A stretch of DNA of 64,000 bases from JBBDJB01 sp040880125 (GCA_040880125.1 JBBDJB010000031.1:1-64000); one strand, 5' to 3'; positions 39,470 through 48,888 are shown, numbered from the stretch's first letter. Made by a program: numbers and translations. Notes: generated by a model not told the origin, from the letters alone.

Positions 39470-42400
39470 TTACGCCGCCTCCGCATCGTCTTCGTCGTCC
39501 TCATATTCCTCGTCATCGAGTTCTTCTTCGTCTAGGTCTTCTTCGTCTAGCTCATCCTCTTCGTGGTCGTCGTCCTCGTCCCGTTCCTCCTCGTCGCCGG
39601 CCTCGTCTTCCCACTCGTCCTCTTCGTATTCGTCCTCTTCATACTCATCCGCTTCCTCCTCTTCGTCGTCCTCCGCTTGTTTCTCTTCGTCCACTTCGTC
39701 GGCGTCCTGCTCGTCGGCGTCCTCCACGAGGTCCTCGTCCTCCTCGAACTCGTCCGGAGCTTCTCGTCGCGCGAGTCGAATGTTCGCTTCGTCCGCTTCG
39801 TGCTCATCGTCGATCAGCAGTTGCTCGTCGGTCCGGCCACTCACAAAGGCGTCGAGGTACTCCACCGGGATCGGCCGGCGGGCTTTCACCGGCTCCGGCT
39901 CGGCAGCGACCTTGACCTCCTGCGGCACCGGCTCGGGCTTTCGCTCGGTCCGCACCTCCACCGGCTTTTCGACGCGCCGCTTCTTCCTCGCAGGCTGGGG
40001 CTTCTTGGCAGCTTTTTGCTTGCGAGGCGGCACCTCGTCGCCGGTGGTCTCGCGGTCGGGCAGCTTGCGCACGTCGACTTTGAGGGACTTGAACAGCTTC
40101 ACCACGTGGTCGTGGCAGGTGAATACCAGGATTTGATGATCTTGCTTCGCAAAGGCGCGCAGCACGCGGGCGGCCGACTTAGCACGTCGCGTGTCGAAGT
40201 TCACCAGCACGTCGTCGAGAATCAGCGGCAAGCGGACTCCGCGGCGGGCGTACATGGCAACCAGCGCGAGCCGCAGGCTTAAAAACAACTGCTCACGCGT
40301 GCCGCGGCTGAGCACGGTCAGCGACAGCGACTCGCCCCGGGCGTCGTCCACATACAGCGCCGCCTCGTCGATCGGCGTCCACACCCGCGTGTATCGGCCG
40401 CCGGTAAGCTCCCGAAGGTAGCCGGAGGCCTCCACCAGTGTCTGCGGTTGGCGGTTCTTCTCGTAGTCGCGGCGCACGAGATCGAGAAACAGCCAAAGCG
40501 TGGCCCGCGTCTGCCATTGGCGGATGCCTTCTCGCAGACGCTGCTGGACGATTGACAGCTCAAGCTGTTTCTCGCCCAACCGGCGATCCTCGGCCAGTTC
40601 CTCCAGTTCCCGCCGTAAGGCGCCGCGCCGTTCCACTTGCTCCTTGAGACTTCCGGCGGTGGAGTCGAGCTTGGCGGAAAGTTGCTCCCACCGCTGGTCC
40701 AGATCCTCGGCTTCGCCGGCCGTCAGATGAGCGGCGATCTCTTCCTCGGCAAAATGCCCTCCCAGGGCGTTTTCGATCTCGCGGCAGCAGGCGGCCCGCT
40801 CCTGCCGCAACGTGGCGAGGTGCGCGGCATGCAGGGCCTGCTGGCGGAACTCTTCGGGCGAGCTGACGCCCGCCTCGGTAAACAGCATCGCACGGCGGTG
40901 CGCCAACTGCGCCATTCGCCGATCGTGCTTTGCGATACGGCGGCGCAACTGCCGCGCCTGTTGTCGCAGCTCCGTCTTTTGCGCCAGCGTCGCCTCTTCT
41001 CGCTGAAGCTCCTGGAGCAGCACCCGCAGCAGCTCCATGGCAGTCGCACCCTCCGGTACGTTCGAGCCGGCATCGCTGGCCAGTTGCCGGACCCGGGCGG
41101 CAATCGAGTCGTACTCGCGAGATCGCTCATGAAGGTCCCGCTCGCGCCGCTGAAGCTGATCGTCGACTTCGGCCCAGATTCGGGCCCGAGAGGCAATCGA
41201 CCGCACCTGCTTCGGAGACAGGCTCGTCGGCAAGTGATGATGCACAAGCGTCTGCCGCCATTGCCGCCGGGCCGCGCGATATTCTGAGCGGCGCTGGTCG
41301 GCCAGAGTTTCCGCAGCAGCGGCTTGCTTCGCGTCGAGTTGGCGCTGTGCATCCAGCGGCAGCAGTTCTTCAAGCGTGGCCAGTTCCTGCTCGGCCGCCT
41401 TCAATCGGACAGCCAGCGGGCCGCCGCCCGAGGGGAGCTGCGCGTCGAGCTGATGACGCTCGTTTTGCACCTGCGCGAGCTGCCGTTCCAGCAGTTCGGA
41501 TTGGTGTTGCGCCGCTTGCACGTTTTTGGCGGCCGATCGGTCCAGGACCAGCTTTGCCACGGCCGCGGCGACCGTGCCGCTGATGCCGAAGAACACCAGC
41601 GTGCCGCCGAGGGTTCCCACAATGGAAGCGGGCATCCACAGCCCCGCCAGCAGCATGGTGACGCCCAGCACGAACATCGTCCCCAGCCCGGCCAAGATCC
41701 AAGTCGGCGTAAGCTGCCGCACTAACAGCGAGCTGGTCTGTTCATGCAGCTCTCCGCGGCGCCGCTCCAATTGTTCAAGGTGCTGGTCGACCTGGATTCG
41801 CCGGCGAAGCTGCGCTACCTGGCCGCCTACTCGCTCCAACGCCGCGCTCAGGTCGGCTTCGGAACGGGCTGCCATTCGCGCTTCAACGCGCGATGCGCTG
41901 TCGCTCGCCGCCTGCCGCTGACGCCCGGCCTGGCTGCGTGCCGCGTGCCACGCTTGCCGCGCCTCTTGGACGGAGCGAGCGGACCGGCGAAGCGCATCGT
42001 AGGTGCGGCCTGTGGTTTTGACGAGCTCCGAGAATTGTTCGGGCGAGATCTCCAACTCACCGCGTTGGCTGTCTCGCTGGACCCGCAGCCGCTCGACTTC
42101 CTCCCGCAGCGAAGTCACCTGCGTTTCGCATGATTCCAGCCACGATTGGTGATCGCCCAGGGCCTCGATTCGCGGGGCCTGCTTCCATAGCGTTTCATTG
42201 ACCGAGAGTGTGCCCGCCTGGCGACGCAGATCACGAAACTGCCCGATCAGTTCCCGCTTCTGATGACGGTGCTTCGCCAGACTTTGCTCCAGCCGGTCGA
42301 GCCGCGCGAGGTAGTCCTGCGGCCAATCCAGCCCCGCGCCGGCCGTAGTGAGCTGCTGGTCCAAGTCGGCGCGCCGCTGCCACGTGGTGCGCACAGCGGA

Positions 42401-43129
42401 AGCGAGCTCCAGGCTGCGGATCTCTCGCTGCAGCCGGGCGCTGACGGTTTCCAGTTCGTCGATCTGTCGGTCCAGGCCTTGCCGTTCGGCCGCCAATCGA
42501 GACCACTTCCATGTTTGCGTCGAAAGCTGTTGGATCTCCGCCTGCAGGGATTCGCGCCGCGCCGCCAGGTCCGTCAATTGGGAGGAGCGGTCGTCCGGGG
42601 CAATCAGCCGCGCGAGCGAGTTCTGCAGCTCGTGCATCACTTCGACCAGCGACACGCGGTCCAGCCCCGCCGTCAGACCGAACAGCCAATTGGCGGCCTG
42701 CGAGTCGCTCAGCGAATTGAGCTCTTGCAGTTCGTGCAGTCCGATTGCAAAGACGTTGTTGAAGATCGCTTCATCGATCTCGACCAGCGCCCGATCGATC
42801 GCGTCGGCGGAATGTGCGGCACCGTCGGCGTCGCGGATCTGCAAGGGGCTCGCCTGGTCGCCATCCTGCGGATACCGACTGAAGGTGAGGTCTCCGGCCG
42901 CGGTTGAAACGCGCAGCGATCCGCCGGCCCGTCCGCCATCGAGCGGCGGCAGATAGCGCCGACTGCGCTCGGGCGAAACTCCATACAGCACGGTGCGGAT
43001 GAACTGCATTAGCGTGGTCTTGCCGGCCTCGTTCGGCCCGTGCACGAGCGTCATGTCCTCCGCCAGGCGATCGAGCTTCAGCTCACGCCAAACGCCAAAT
43101 CCTTCGACGTGGATTTCGCTGATCTTCAT
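39470..43129 (-). CDS. YhaN/SbcC-like coiled-coil ATPase with long acidic C-terminus
   Basis: A 1219-residue ATPase of the Rad50/SbcC superfamily, YhaN branch. The Walker A motif VHGPNEAGKTTLMQF is near 29-43. Long coiled coils with many Arg/Glu/Gln (about 180-450 and 540-900) flank a hydrophobic segment (about 470-530, with GLGTMFVLGVTMLLAGLWMP and TLVFFGISGTVAAAVAKLVL) in place of the zinc hook, as in YhaN. Walker B LPLILDDVLVNFD and the D-loop lie near 966. After a Lys/Arg/Pro-rich stretch (about 1020-1060) the last 100 residues are almost all Asp/Glu. Its ATG overlaps the stop of the SbcD-like gene (ATGA), so the two are translationally coupled and probably form a complex. Confidence 0.88.
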   Translation of the reverse strand: MKISEIHVEGFGVWRELKLDRLAEDMTLVHGPNEAGKTTLMQFIRTVLYGVSPERSRRYLPPLDGGRAGGSLRVSTAAGDLTFSRYPQDGDQASPLQIRDADGAAHSADAIDRALVEIDEAIFNNVFAIGLHELQELNSLSDSQAANWLFGLTAGLDRVSLVEVMHELQNSLARLIAPDDRSSQLTDLAARRESLQAEIQQLSTQTWKWSRLAAERQGLDRQIDELETVSARLQREIRSLELASAVRTTWQRRADLDQQLTTAGAGLDWPQDYLARLDRLEQSLAKHRHQKRELIGQFRDLRRQAGTLSVNETLWKQAPRIEALGDHQSWLESCETQVTSLREEVERLRVQRDSQRGELEISPEQFSELVKTTGRTYDALRRSARSVQEARQAWHAARSQAGRQRQAASDSASRVEARMAARSEADLSAALERVGGQVAQLRRRIQVDQHLEQLERRRGELHEQTSSLLVRQLTPTWILAGLGTMFVLGVTMLLAGLWMPASIVGTLGGTLVFFGISGTVAAAVAKLVLDRSAAKNVQAAQHQSELLERQLAQVQNERHQLDAQLPSGGGPLAVRLKAAEQELATLEELLPLDAQRQLDAKQAAAAETLADQRRSEYRAARRQWRQTLVHHHLPTSLSPKQVRSIASRARIWAEVDDQLQRRERDLHERSREYDSIAARVRQLASDAGSNVPEGATAMELLRVLLQELQREEATLAQKTELRQQARQLRRRIAKHDRRMAQLAHRRAMLFTEAGVSSPEEFRQQALHAAHLATLRQERAACCREIENALGGHFAEEEIAAHLTAGEAEDLDQRWEQLSAKLDSTAGSLKEQVERRGALRRELEELAEDRRLGEKQLELSIVQQRLREGIRQWQTRATLWLFLDLVRRDYEKNRQPQTLVEASGYLRELTGGRYTRVWTPIDEAALYVDDARGESLSLTVLSRGTREQLFLSLRLALVAMYARRGVRLPLILDDVLVNFDTRRAKSAARVLRAFAKQDHQILVFTCHDHVVKLFKSLKVDVRKLPDRETTGDEVPPRKQKAAKKPQPARKKRRVEKPVEVRTERKPEPVPQEVKVAAEPEPVKARRPIPVEYLDAFVSGRTDEQLLIDDEHEADEANIRLARREAPDEFEEDEDLVEDADEQDADEVDEEKQAEDDEEEEADEYEEDEYEEDEWEDEAGDEEERDEDDDHEEDELDEEDLDEEELDDEEYEDDEDDAEAA

Positions 43130-44370
43130 GCCTGCGTCTCCTCGGATTCAGCATTCGCCTCGGAATGCGGCCGTAGAAGTTCACTTCCCAACAGGGCGAC
43201 TTCCCGCAATAGGTGGCGACGCTGCTCGGCGTCATCCATCCGAGCGGCACTTGCCAACGCGCTGCCAGAATGCCGGTCGGGAAGGACTTCGCTCAAATCG
43301 ATCGTTTGCTCATCGCCGCGATGTTGGTCGACGAGGCGCAACAGCTCTGCCAGGATCGACTCGTTATGTTCGCGCGGGGCCAGGCGGTGGTCGGGTGGCT
43401 CGATCGTCAGCGAGGCCGACCAGGCAAGCGGCGAGTGGTTTTTGAATCCGTCGCGAAGCCGCTGCAACAACGACTTTGCGGCCGCGGCGCGGTTGTGGTC
43501 GGCACCGGCCGCCGTGATCGACCAACACACAACCAGATCGATCTCGCCGGATCGCTGGCGAATTTCTTGCATCCGCTGGACCAGGTGGTCGCCGATTTTG
43601 TCTAGCGGCTCATGTGCCTCGAACACGACGCGCTCGTTGACCCAGCGCACTGCGTCGGTGGGTGCGAATCGCGTTCGCGGGCGTCCCGATTCGTCGACCG
43701 TCACAACCGTGCAGCCATGTGGGCCGCTCTCGTCGGGGCATCGTCCTTGGGGTGTGCCGGGAAAGTGCGCTCCCTGGGGGCTGGCTGAACAGGTGAAGCG
43801 ATCATGCCGCCCCCCCAACGCCAGATAATGTACGCGTTGCTGCTTTAAGGCGGCCGGCGTCACTTGGCCGTAGGCAACCGCCAGCGTGAACAGTCCGGTC
43901 GGGTCGGGCCGGAAGTCGCCCACCGCCACCTTGCTGCCGCGCTGGTAGCCGGCACCGATGATCCGCGCGACCGCTTCCCCGTCACGATCGTGCAGAAAAT
44001 CTTGCGCTTCGCCCTGCGGGAAGCGGCGGACGTTGTCGGGAAAGGTGATTCCCGGCGGCATCTGATCGTCGGCATCCACGCGGCCCGCGGCCCAAAAGAC
44101 CGCGATGTCGCGCTCCGCCAGGCGCTGGAACTGCCCGTCGAGAAACACCAGCCCCCGCGGGCCGGCACTCTGCGGCGCGAGCAAATCGCCGGAGAGTAAG
44201 ATGAAGTCGGCCTCTTCGGCCAGGGCGGTGTCGAAGACCCGCTCGGCCGCGCGGTAGGGAGCGTCGATAAACCGCTCGCGCAATTGCTCGGGCACTTCAC
44301 TCAACCCGTGCAGCGGCCGTTCGAGATGGAAGTCCGCGGCATGAACCAGCCGCAGCGGACGGCAGGACAT
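43126..44370 (-). CDS. SbcD/YhaO-like phosphoesterase with degenerate active site
   Basis: A 414-residue metallophosphoesterase-fold protein related to SbcD/Mre11/YhaO. The start of the fold is clear: RLVHAADFHLERPLHGLS (Asp13, His15), and DFILLSGDLLAP (Asp62). The expected GNHD motif is GRVD (96-99), the mid-domain LLHT histidine position reads AVAYGQ (164-169), and GHxH reads GGRHD (186-190). Most of the metal ligands are therefore missing and nuclease activity is unlikely. The C-terminal half (about 230-414) is a capping region without recognisable motif. ATG 44370 has AGGAGG 7 nt upstream, better than the GTG at 44403. First gene of the operon with the YhaN-like ATPase. Confidence 0.85.
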   Translation of the reverse strand: MSCRPLRLVHAADFHLERPLHGLSEVPEQLRERFIDAPYRAAERVFDTALAEEADFILLSGDLLAPQSAGPRGLVFLDGQFQRLAERDIAVFWAAGRVDADDQMPPGITFPDNVRRFPQGEAQDFLHDRDGEAVARIIGAGYQRGSKVAVGDFRPDPTGLFTLAVAYGQVTPAALKQQRVHYLALGGRHDRFTCSASPQGAHFPGTPQGRCPDESGPHGCTVVTVDESGRPRTRFAPTDAVRWVNERVVFEAHEPLDKIGDHLVQRMQEIRQRSGEIDLVVCWSITAAGADHNRAAAAKSLLQRLRDGFKNHSPLAWSASLTIEPPDHRLAPREHNESILAELLRLVDQHRGDEQTIDLSEVLPDRHSGSALASAARMDDAEQRRHLLREVALLGSELLRPHSEANAESEETQA

Positions 44371-44542
44371 GTTCGCCTCCTTGCGATCATTGGGCGTCTC
44401 CACGCGCGCAGCCGCCAGCGGCGGCTAATGTGTGCCTGGAAAGTTTAGCGAGGATCGGCAAATCAATCTACCGCGGTTCGCGCTGCAGAGGGATTGCTGT
44501 CATCGCTATCAGGAAGCATGCGGAAGCGGCATCGTGGCCGAG

Positions 44543-45343
44543 CTACTCGTACGACTGCTCGGCCGTGGGGAAGTTGCCTTCTCGGACGTCGTCGCGAAAC
44601 GCGGTCACCGCCTGGCGGATCGTCGATTGCAGATCCGCGTACGGCTTGGCAAAGCGCGGCACGTAGCCGCTGGTCAGGCCCAAAAGATCGTTGATCACCA
44701 GGACTTGCCCGTCGCAGTCCGCGCCCGCCCCGATGCCGATGGTGGGCACCTTGACCCGCTCCGTAATCTGCCGCGCCACGGCCGCCGGGATGCACTCCAG
44801 CACAATCGAAAACGCTCCGGCCGCTTCGGCGGCGGTCGCGTCGATCAGAAGCTGCTCAGCGTCGCGCTGTACCTTGTAGCCGCCAAGTTGGTGCACACTC
44901 TGCGGCCGCAGTCCGCAGTGCGCCATGACGGGTATGCCCGCCGAAGTGAGCGCAGCGATAATGTCGGCCTGGGCGGCGCCGCCTTCGAGCTTCACGGCCT
45001 GGCAGCGCGTCCGCTTAAGAATCCGCCCGGCGTTCTCGATCGCCTTGTGCTTGCCCAGGTGATAGCTGGGAAACGGCATGTCGACCACCACCAGCGCGTG
45101 CTGCACGGCGCGGCCAACCATCTCCGCGTGGTAGATCATCTCGTCGAGCGTCACTGGCAGGGTGTTGCCGTGCCCTTGCACGACCATCGACATGCTGTCG
45201 CCGACGAGAATGCCCTCCACGCCCACGCCATCGAGAAGCTGGGCCATCGTGAAGTCGTACGCGGTCAGCATGGTGATGCGGCGCCGCTCGCCTTTCATGG
45301 CGGTAAAGCGAGGCACCGTCATCTGAGACTGCGGCTTACTCAT
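44543..45343 (-). CDS. panB: 3-methyl-2-oxobutanoate hydroxymethyltransferase
   Basis: Makes ketopantoate from 3-methyl-2-oxobutanoate and 5,10-methylene-tetrahydrofolate, the first committed step of pantothenate synthesis; cytoplasmic. The 266-residue TIM barrel has the family blocks ITMLTAYDFTMAQLLDGVGV, ILVGDSMSMVVQGHGNTLPV, PVMAHCGLRPQSVHQLGGYK and PTIGIGAGADCDGQVLVIND. The ATG at 45343 with AGGG upstream begins at the normal N-terminus. No other pan gene is adjacent. Confidence 0.96.
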   Translation of the reverse strand: MSKPQSQMTVPRFTAMKGERRRITMLTAYDFTMAQLLDGVGVEGILVGDSMSMVVQGHGNTLPVTLDEMIYHAEMVGRAVQHALVVVDMPFPSYHLGKHKAIENAGRILKRTRCQAVKLEGGAAQADIIAALTSAGIPVMAHCGLRPQSVHQLGGYKVQRDAEQLLIDATAAEAAGAFSIVLECIPAAVARQITERVKVPTIGIGAGADCDGQVLVINDLLGLTSGYVPRFAKPYADLQSTIRQAVTAFRDDVREGNFPTAEQSYE

Positions 45344-45451
45344 GCGAACCCTAGTGCAATGGGCAGGAAACACCGCGGGAAATGGCCACGGCCGTTTTCA
45401 TTGTGACCGTGCCCCGGCAAGGTGACAACCGGCCGTGAATCGCAGCAACGC

Positions 45452-45727
45452 TTAGATGCCCATCTGGGCCAGCGTGTCGATCAGCCGGGCGAGCGTGGCG
45501 GAGAGAGTCGGATGGGTTTCTTCGTAGCTTCGCCCTGCATCGGATAACCGGTCGACCAGCGACGGATGCCGCGCGGCGTGCGGGTCGTCCCGCTCCAGGG
45601 CCGATTCGATGTCGGCGATCGTTGTGGAAAGCTCTTCCGCGGTCGAGTCATCCAGGTCTTCCGTTTCGGACAACTGCGTCCGCAGGGACTGGAGCGTTTC
45701 GTGCAGGCGCTTCGGGTCGAAAGTCAT
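45452..45727 (-). CDS. DUF4404 family protein
   Basis: A 91-residue acidic, helical protein. The LHETLQSLRTQLSETEDLDD start and the end RSYEETHPTLSATLARLIDT-LAQMGI agree with the DUF4404 pattern of small proteins with two amphipathic helices. No catalytic residues can be named. It is 108 bp upstream of panB on the same strand and could be co-transcribed. Function unknown. Confidence 0.8.
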   Translation of the reverse strand: MTFDPKRLHETLQSLRTQLSETEDLDDSTAEELSTTIADIESALERDDPHAARHPSLVDRLSDAGRSYEETHPTLSATLARLIDTLAQMGI

Positions 45728-45889
45728 CGCGGCGGTCCGCTATCGAATTGGAGTCACAGTAGTTTCTCCGCCGGCTGCAGTGCTGCGGCGGAATCCCATT
45801 GGATGATATCTATCCTACCAGGAACGACGCGTGCTGGGGAGGATATGCCGGTGGCGAGCCTGCGCGTTTGCGGCGAAAATCGCGCCGAT

Positions 45890-46711
45890 TTAGGGAGACG
45901 CTTCCCGCTGGCGCAGGGCCTCGTAGAAGATGATCGCGGCGGTCGCCGCGACGTTGAGGCTGTCGGCCGCTCCGCGCATCGGCAGCACCAGGGGCGTCAC
46001 GTCCGCGGCCGCCCAACCGCCCGACACGCCGGTCGCTTCGCTCCCCAGCACGATGGCGGCCGGCCGTCGCCAATCGAAGCTCGTGTAGGATTGCTCCGCG
46101 TCGGGACGCGCAGCAGCGATGGCGAGCTTCTGTTCGCGAAGCCACGCGAAGACCGCTTCGCCGGGCGCCGCGCAGATGGGGACGGTGAAGATCGTACCGA
46201 GACTCGCGCGGATGGCGTTGGGGTTAAATAGATCGGTGCCGCCGTCGGCTACGATGACCGCCGAAATGCCGGCCGCGTCAGCGCTGCGCAGCACGGCCCC
46301 GAGATTACCCGGCTTCTCGATTCCGTCGAGTACCGCCACCAGCGGACGGTCGCCCAGCAGCGGGGCCAATTCCTCCAGCGTCGGGCTCGGCGTTCGCGCC
46401 ACCGCCAGCACGCCCTCGGCTCGATCGCCGAACGCCAGCCGCTCGTGCACCGGCGGTGGGACGTGCCATGGGGCGACGCCCTGCCGCGCAAGCTCCTGCA
46501 GCAATTTGCCGGCCTCCTGCCCGTGCAGATGCTCCGCGCAGACGAAGACTTCCTCCAGCACGATGCCGGCGGACAGGGCGCGCGTCACCTCGCGAACGCC
46601 TTCGATCAGGGTCAGCCCCTGCCGCTGGCGATGGCGACGGTCCCGCAGGCGCATCGTCTGCTTGACACGGGGGTTCTGCCGACTGGTGATTTGCCGATCG
46701 TGCTGGGCCAT
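45890..46711 (-). CDS. TrmH/SpoU-family RNA 2'-O-methyltransferase
   Basis: A 273-residue SPOUT methyltransferase. The N-terminal substrate-binding part (ITSRQNPRVKQTMRLRDRRH, then GLTLIEGVREVTRAL) is of the RNA 2'-O-ribose methyltransferase type, and the catalytic knot shows LDGIEKPGNLGAVLRSADAA (motif 1, about 130-149), AIVLGSEATGVS (motif 2) and VLPMRGAADSLNVAATAAII (motif 3). Probably modifies 23S rRNA or tRNA; the site cannot be assigned. It starts 8 bp after the stop of the RlmI-like methyltransferase, so the two form an operon of RNA modification genes. ATG at 46711 chosen for homology; its ribosome-binding site is weak. Confidence 0.92.
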   Translation of the reverse strand: MAQHDRQITSRQNPRVKQTMRLRDRRHRQRQGLTLIEGVREVTRALSAGIVLEEVFVCAEHLHGQEAGKLLQELARQGVAPWHVPPPVHERLAFGDRAEGVLAVARTPSPTLEELAPLLGDRPLVAVLDGIEKPGNLGAVLRSADAAGISAVIVADGGTDLFNPNAIRASLGTIFTVPICAAPGEAVFAWLREQKLAIAAARPDAEQSYTSFDWRRPAAIVLGSEATGVSGGWAAADVTPLVLPMRGAADSLNVAATAAIIFYEALRQREASP

Positions 46712-46718
46712 CGCTAGC

Positions 46719-47573
46719 TCACGTCCTACACCAAGAAGCGAAGCTCCCGGCGTCCAGCACACGGCCGTCGGTCGTCTGCAATGCCAATGCTCCCGCTTCG
46801 ATGCGCCCGGCATCGGCGAAGCTGAAAGTGTATTCCAACAGCGACTTCAGCCGCGGTCCTTCGAAGCCAGGAGTATGACATGACAAATGAACCAGCGTCA
46901 GCCGCCCCTGCGTCAAATGCGAGCAATCCTCGAGTAAGTCCGGCAGATGCGCTTCCAAGTGCCACGGCTGGCCCTTGGGCCCGTGCCCATAGCTGGGAGG
47001 ATCGAGCAGCACCGCGTCGTAGGCGTTCCCGCGACGGACTTCCCGGCGAACGAACTTCGGCACGTCCTCGACGATCCAGCGGATGGCGGCCTCGGCCAGC
47101 CCGGAGTGTGCCGCATTGCGGCGGGCCCAAGCGACCACGTTCCGAGCCGCGTCCACGTGCACGACCTGCGCGCCGGCGGCCGCAGCGGCCAAAGTGGCAC
47201 CGCCCGTGTAGGCAAACAGGTTCAAGACCTTTATCGGCCGGCCCGACGCACGGATGTGCTTCGCCAGCCACGCCCAACTGGCCGCGTGTTCGGGGAAGAC
47301 GCCCACGTGGCCGAACTCGTTCGGTTTCAGCTCCAGCACGACCGACCCCAGTTGGACGATCCAGGCTTCCGGTAGCGCACCGGCCGGCGTCCAAGTGCCG
47401 GCTTGAGCGTCGGAGCGATCGAAGCGAGCGTTGGCAAGGCTCCAGGCTTCGGGATGTGCCGCTGCGCAGTCGGCGGCCGGGCAAGGACGGTCGAGGACCC
47501 AATCGCCGAAGCGTTCCAGCTTCCGCGCGTCGCCGAAGTCGAGCAGTTCGTAACCGGGTGACCGCGATTCCAT
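46719..47573 (-). CDS. RlmI/RlmK-like SAM-dependent methyltransferase
   Basis: A class I methyltransferase of about 284 residues (Methyltrans_SAM/RlmI type). KVLNLFAYTGGATLAAAAAG is the SAM-binding loop, VVHVDAARNVVAWARRNAAH the next strand, and AVLLDPPSYGHGP the DPPSY catalytic motif. There is no PUA domain at the N-terminus, only a short segment (YELLDFGDARKLERFGDWVL). Probably a rRNA methyltransferase. The open frame continues upstream to 47762; the ATG at 47573 begins the conserved part, but the choice is uncertain. Upstream of the SpoU gene in the same operon, and divergent from the GT9 gene. Confidence 0.85.
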   Translation of the reverse strand: MESRSPGYELLDFGDARKLERFGDWVLDRPCPAADCAAAHPEAWSLANARFDRSDAQAGTWTPAGALPEAWIVQLGSVVLELKPNEFGHVGVFPEHAASWAWLAKHIRASGRPIKVLNLFAYTGGATLAAAAAGAQVVHVDAARNVVAWARRNAAHSGLAEAAIRWIVEDVPKFVRREVRRGNAYDAVLLDPPSYGHGPKGQPWHLEAHLPDLLEDCSHLTQGRLTLVHLSCHTPGFEGPRLKSLLEYTFSFADAGRIEAGALALQTTDGRVLDAGSFASWCRT

Positions 47574-47817
47574 GATGTGCCATCGTAGGTCGCGGCGCGA
47601 AAAGCGAAAAGTGCCGGCCTCCTGCGCGGACAACGGAAGCGAAATATAGCCCCGCATGCGCCGAACGCCGGCCAGTTCGCTTCTATTCTTCGCGCGAACG
47701 TCTATTGGTTCCCACCGGGGGACGGGGCTATCATGCGGGCGGTCGTTCGCCGACCACCCCATTCCGAAGAGCTTTATCGCCAGATTCTTAACCGTCTCGC
47801 CTGGAGGAAGTCCAATC

Positions 47818-48888
47818 GTGACAGCGACGCATGCAGGGAAAACGCCAGCCGAGGGTGCGCGGATTCTCGTCGTGCGTCTCAGCGCGATTGGTGACGTCGT
47901 TCACGCCATGCCCGTTCTGTGTGCGTTGCGCAAGCACTTTCCGGGGGCACATCTCGGTTGGGTCGCCGAGGGCCGCACGGGCGATCTGTTGGAAGGCCAT
48001 CCAGCGCTGAACGAGTTGATCCGCGTGCCGCGACGCTGGCTCAAGTCGCCCCGGGCCGTGTGGCAACTCCGACAGCAGTTGCGGGCCGCCCGCTATGACA
48101 TCGCGATCGACGTGCAGGGGCTCAGCAAAAGCTCCATTGTCTCCTGGCTCTCCGGCGCACCGCGGCGGATCGGACCCGGCGGCCGCGACGGCCGCGAGGT
48201 CAGCCCGCTGCTCAATAACGAGCCGGTAGTGCCCTCAGCGACGCACGTGATCGACCGCAACCTGCAGCTTCTTCGGCCGCTGGGGATCGACGAAGGCAAA
48301 GTGAGCTTTGACCTACCGGAGGCCTCCGACGACGCCCGCCGGGTTGAAGCCTTTCTCGACGACGCCGGCCTGACGGGCGGCTTTGCGGTGATCAATCCCG
48401 GGGCCGGTTGGCCCTCGAAGCTCTGGTGCCCGGAGCGCTTCGGCGAGGTCGCCAGACACCTGGGACGATCGTTCGGCTTGGCGTCGGTGGTCGTTTGGGC
48501 GGGAGACGACGAGCACCAGTGGGCGCAGACGATAGTCGCGCGCTCAGACGGTTGGGGCCGCCTCGCGCCGCCGACCACGCTGTGCGAACTGGCGGCATTG
48601 TTGCGGCGGGGGCGGCTGATGGTCGCCTCCGACACGGGGCCGCTGCACATCGCGGCGGCCGTCGGCACGCCGTGCGTCGGACTGTTCGGTCCGATGCCGC
48701 ATGAACGCAACGGCCCCTACGGTGTGCAGCACGTCGCGGTGCAGGTCGAGCGACTGACCGGGCGCAGCCGGCATCTACGTCGTGCTGACAATGCGAGCAT
48801 GCTGGCCATCGGCGCAGACTTGGTTTGCCAGGCCTGCGACACGATCCTTGCGCGAGACGCCGAGAAGCCACGCAGCCAAGTGGCGTGA
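47818..48888 (+). CDS. Glycosyltransferase family 9 (heptosyltransferase-like)
   Basis: A 356-residue GT9 enzyme related to the WaaC/WaaF LPS heptosyltransferases. ILVVRLSAIGDVVHAMPVLC opens the first Rossmann domain, AVINPGAGWPSKLWCPERFG the second, and LMVASDTGPLHIAAAVGTPC is the donor-binding block with the conserved Asp-Thr-Gly-Pro-His. It would add an ADP-heptose-derived sugar to a lipid A core or other envelope glycan. The GTG at 47818 is chosen because GGAGGAAG lies 8 nt upstream; the frame is open to 47656 without support. A DUF4254 gene converges on it, a pair I also know from other planctomycetes. Confidence 0.92.
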   Translation: MTATHAGKTPAEGARILVVRLSAIGDVVHAMPVLCALRKHFPGAHLGWVAEGRTGDLLEGHPALNELIRVPRRWLKSPRAVWQLRQQLRAARYDIAIDVQGLSKSSIVSWLSGAPRRIGPGGRDGREVSPLLNNEPVVPSATHVIDRNLQLLRPLGIDEGKVSFDLPEASDDARRVEAFLDDAGLTGGFAVINPGAGWPSKLWCPERFGEVARHLGRSFGLASVVVWAGDDEHQWAQTIVARSDGWGRLAPPTTLCELAALLRRGRLMVASDTGPLHIAAAVGTPCVGLFGPMPHERNGPYGVQHVAVQVERLTGRSRHLRRADNASMLAIGADLVCQACDTILARDAEKPRSQVA

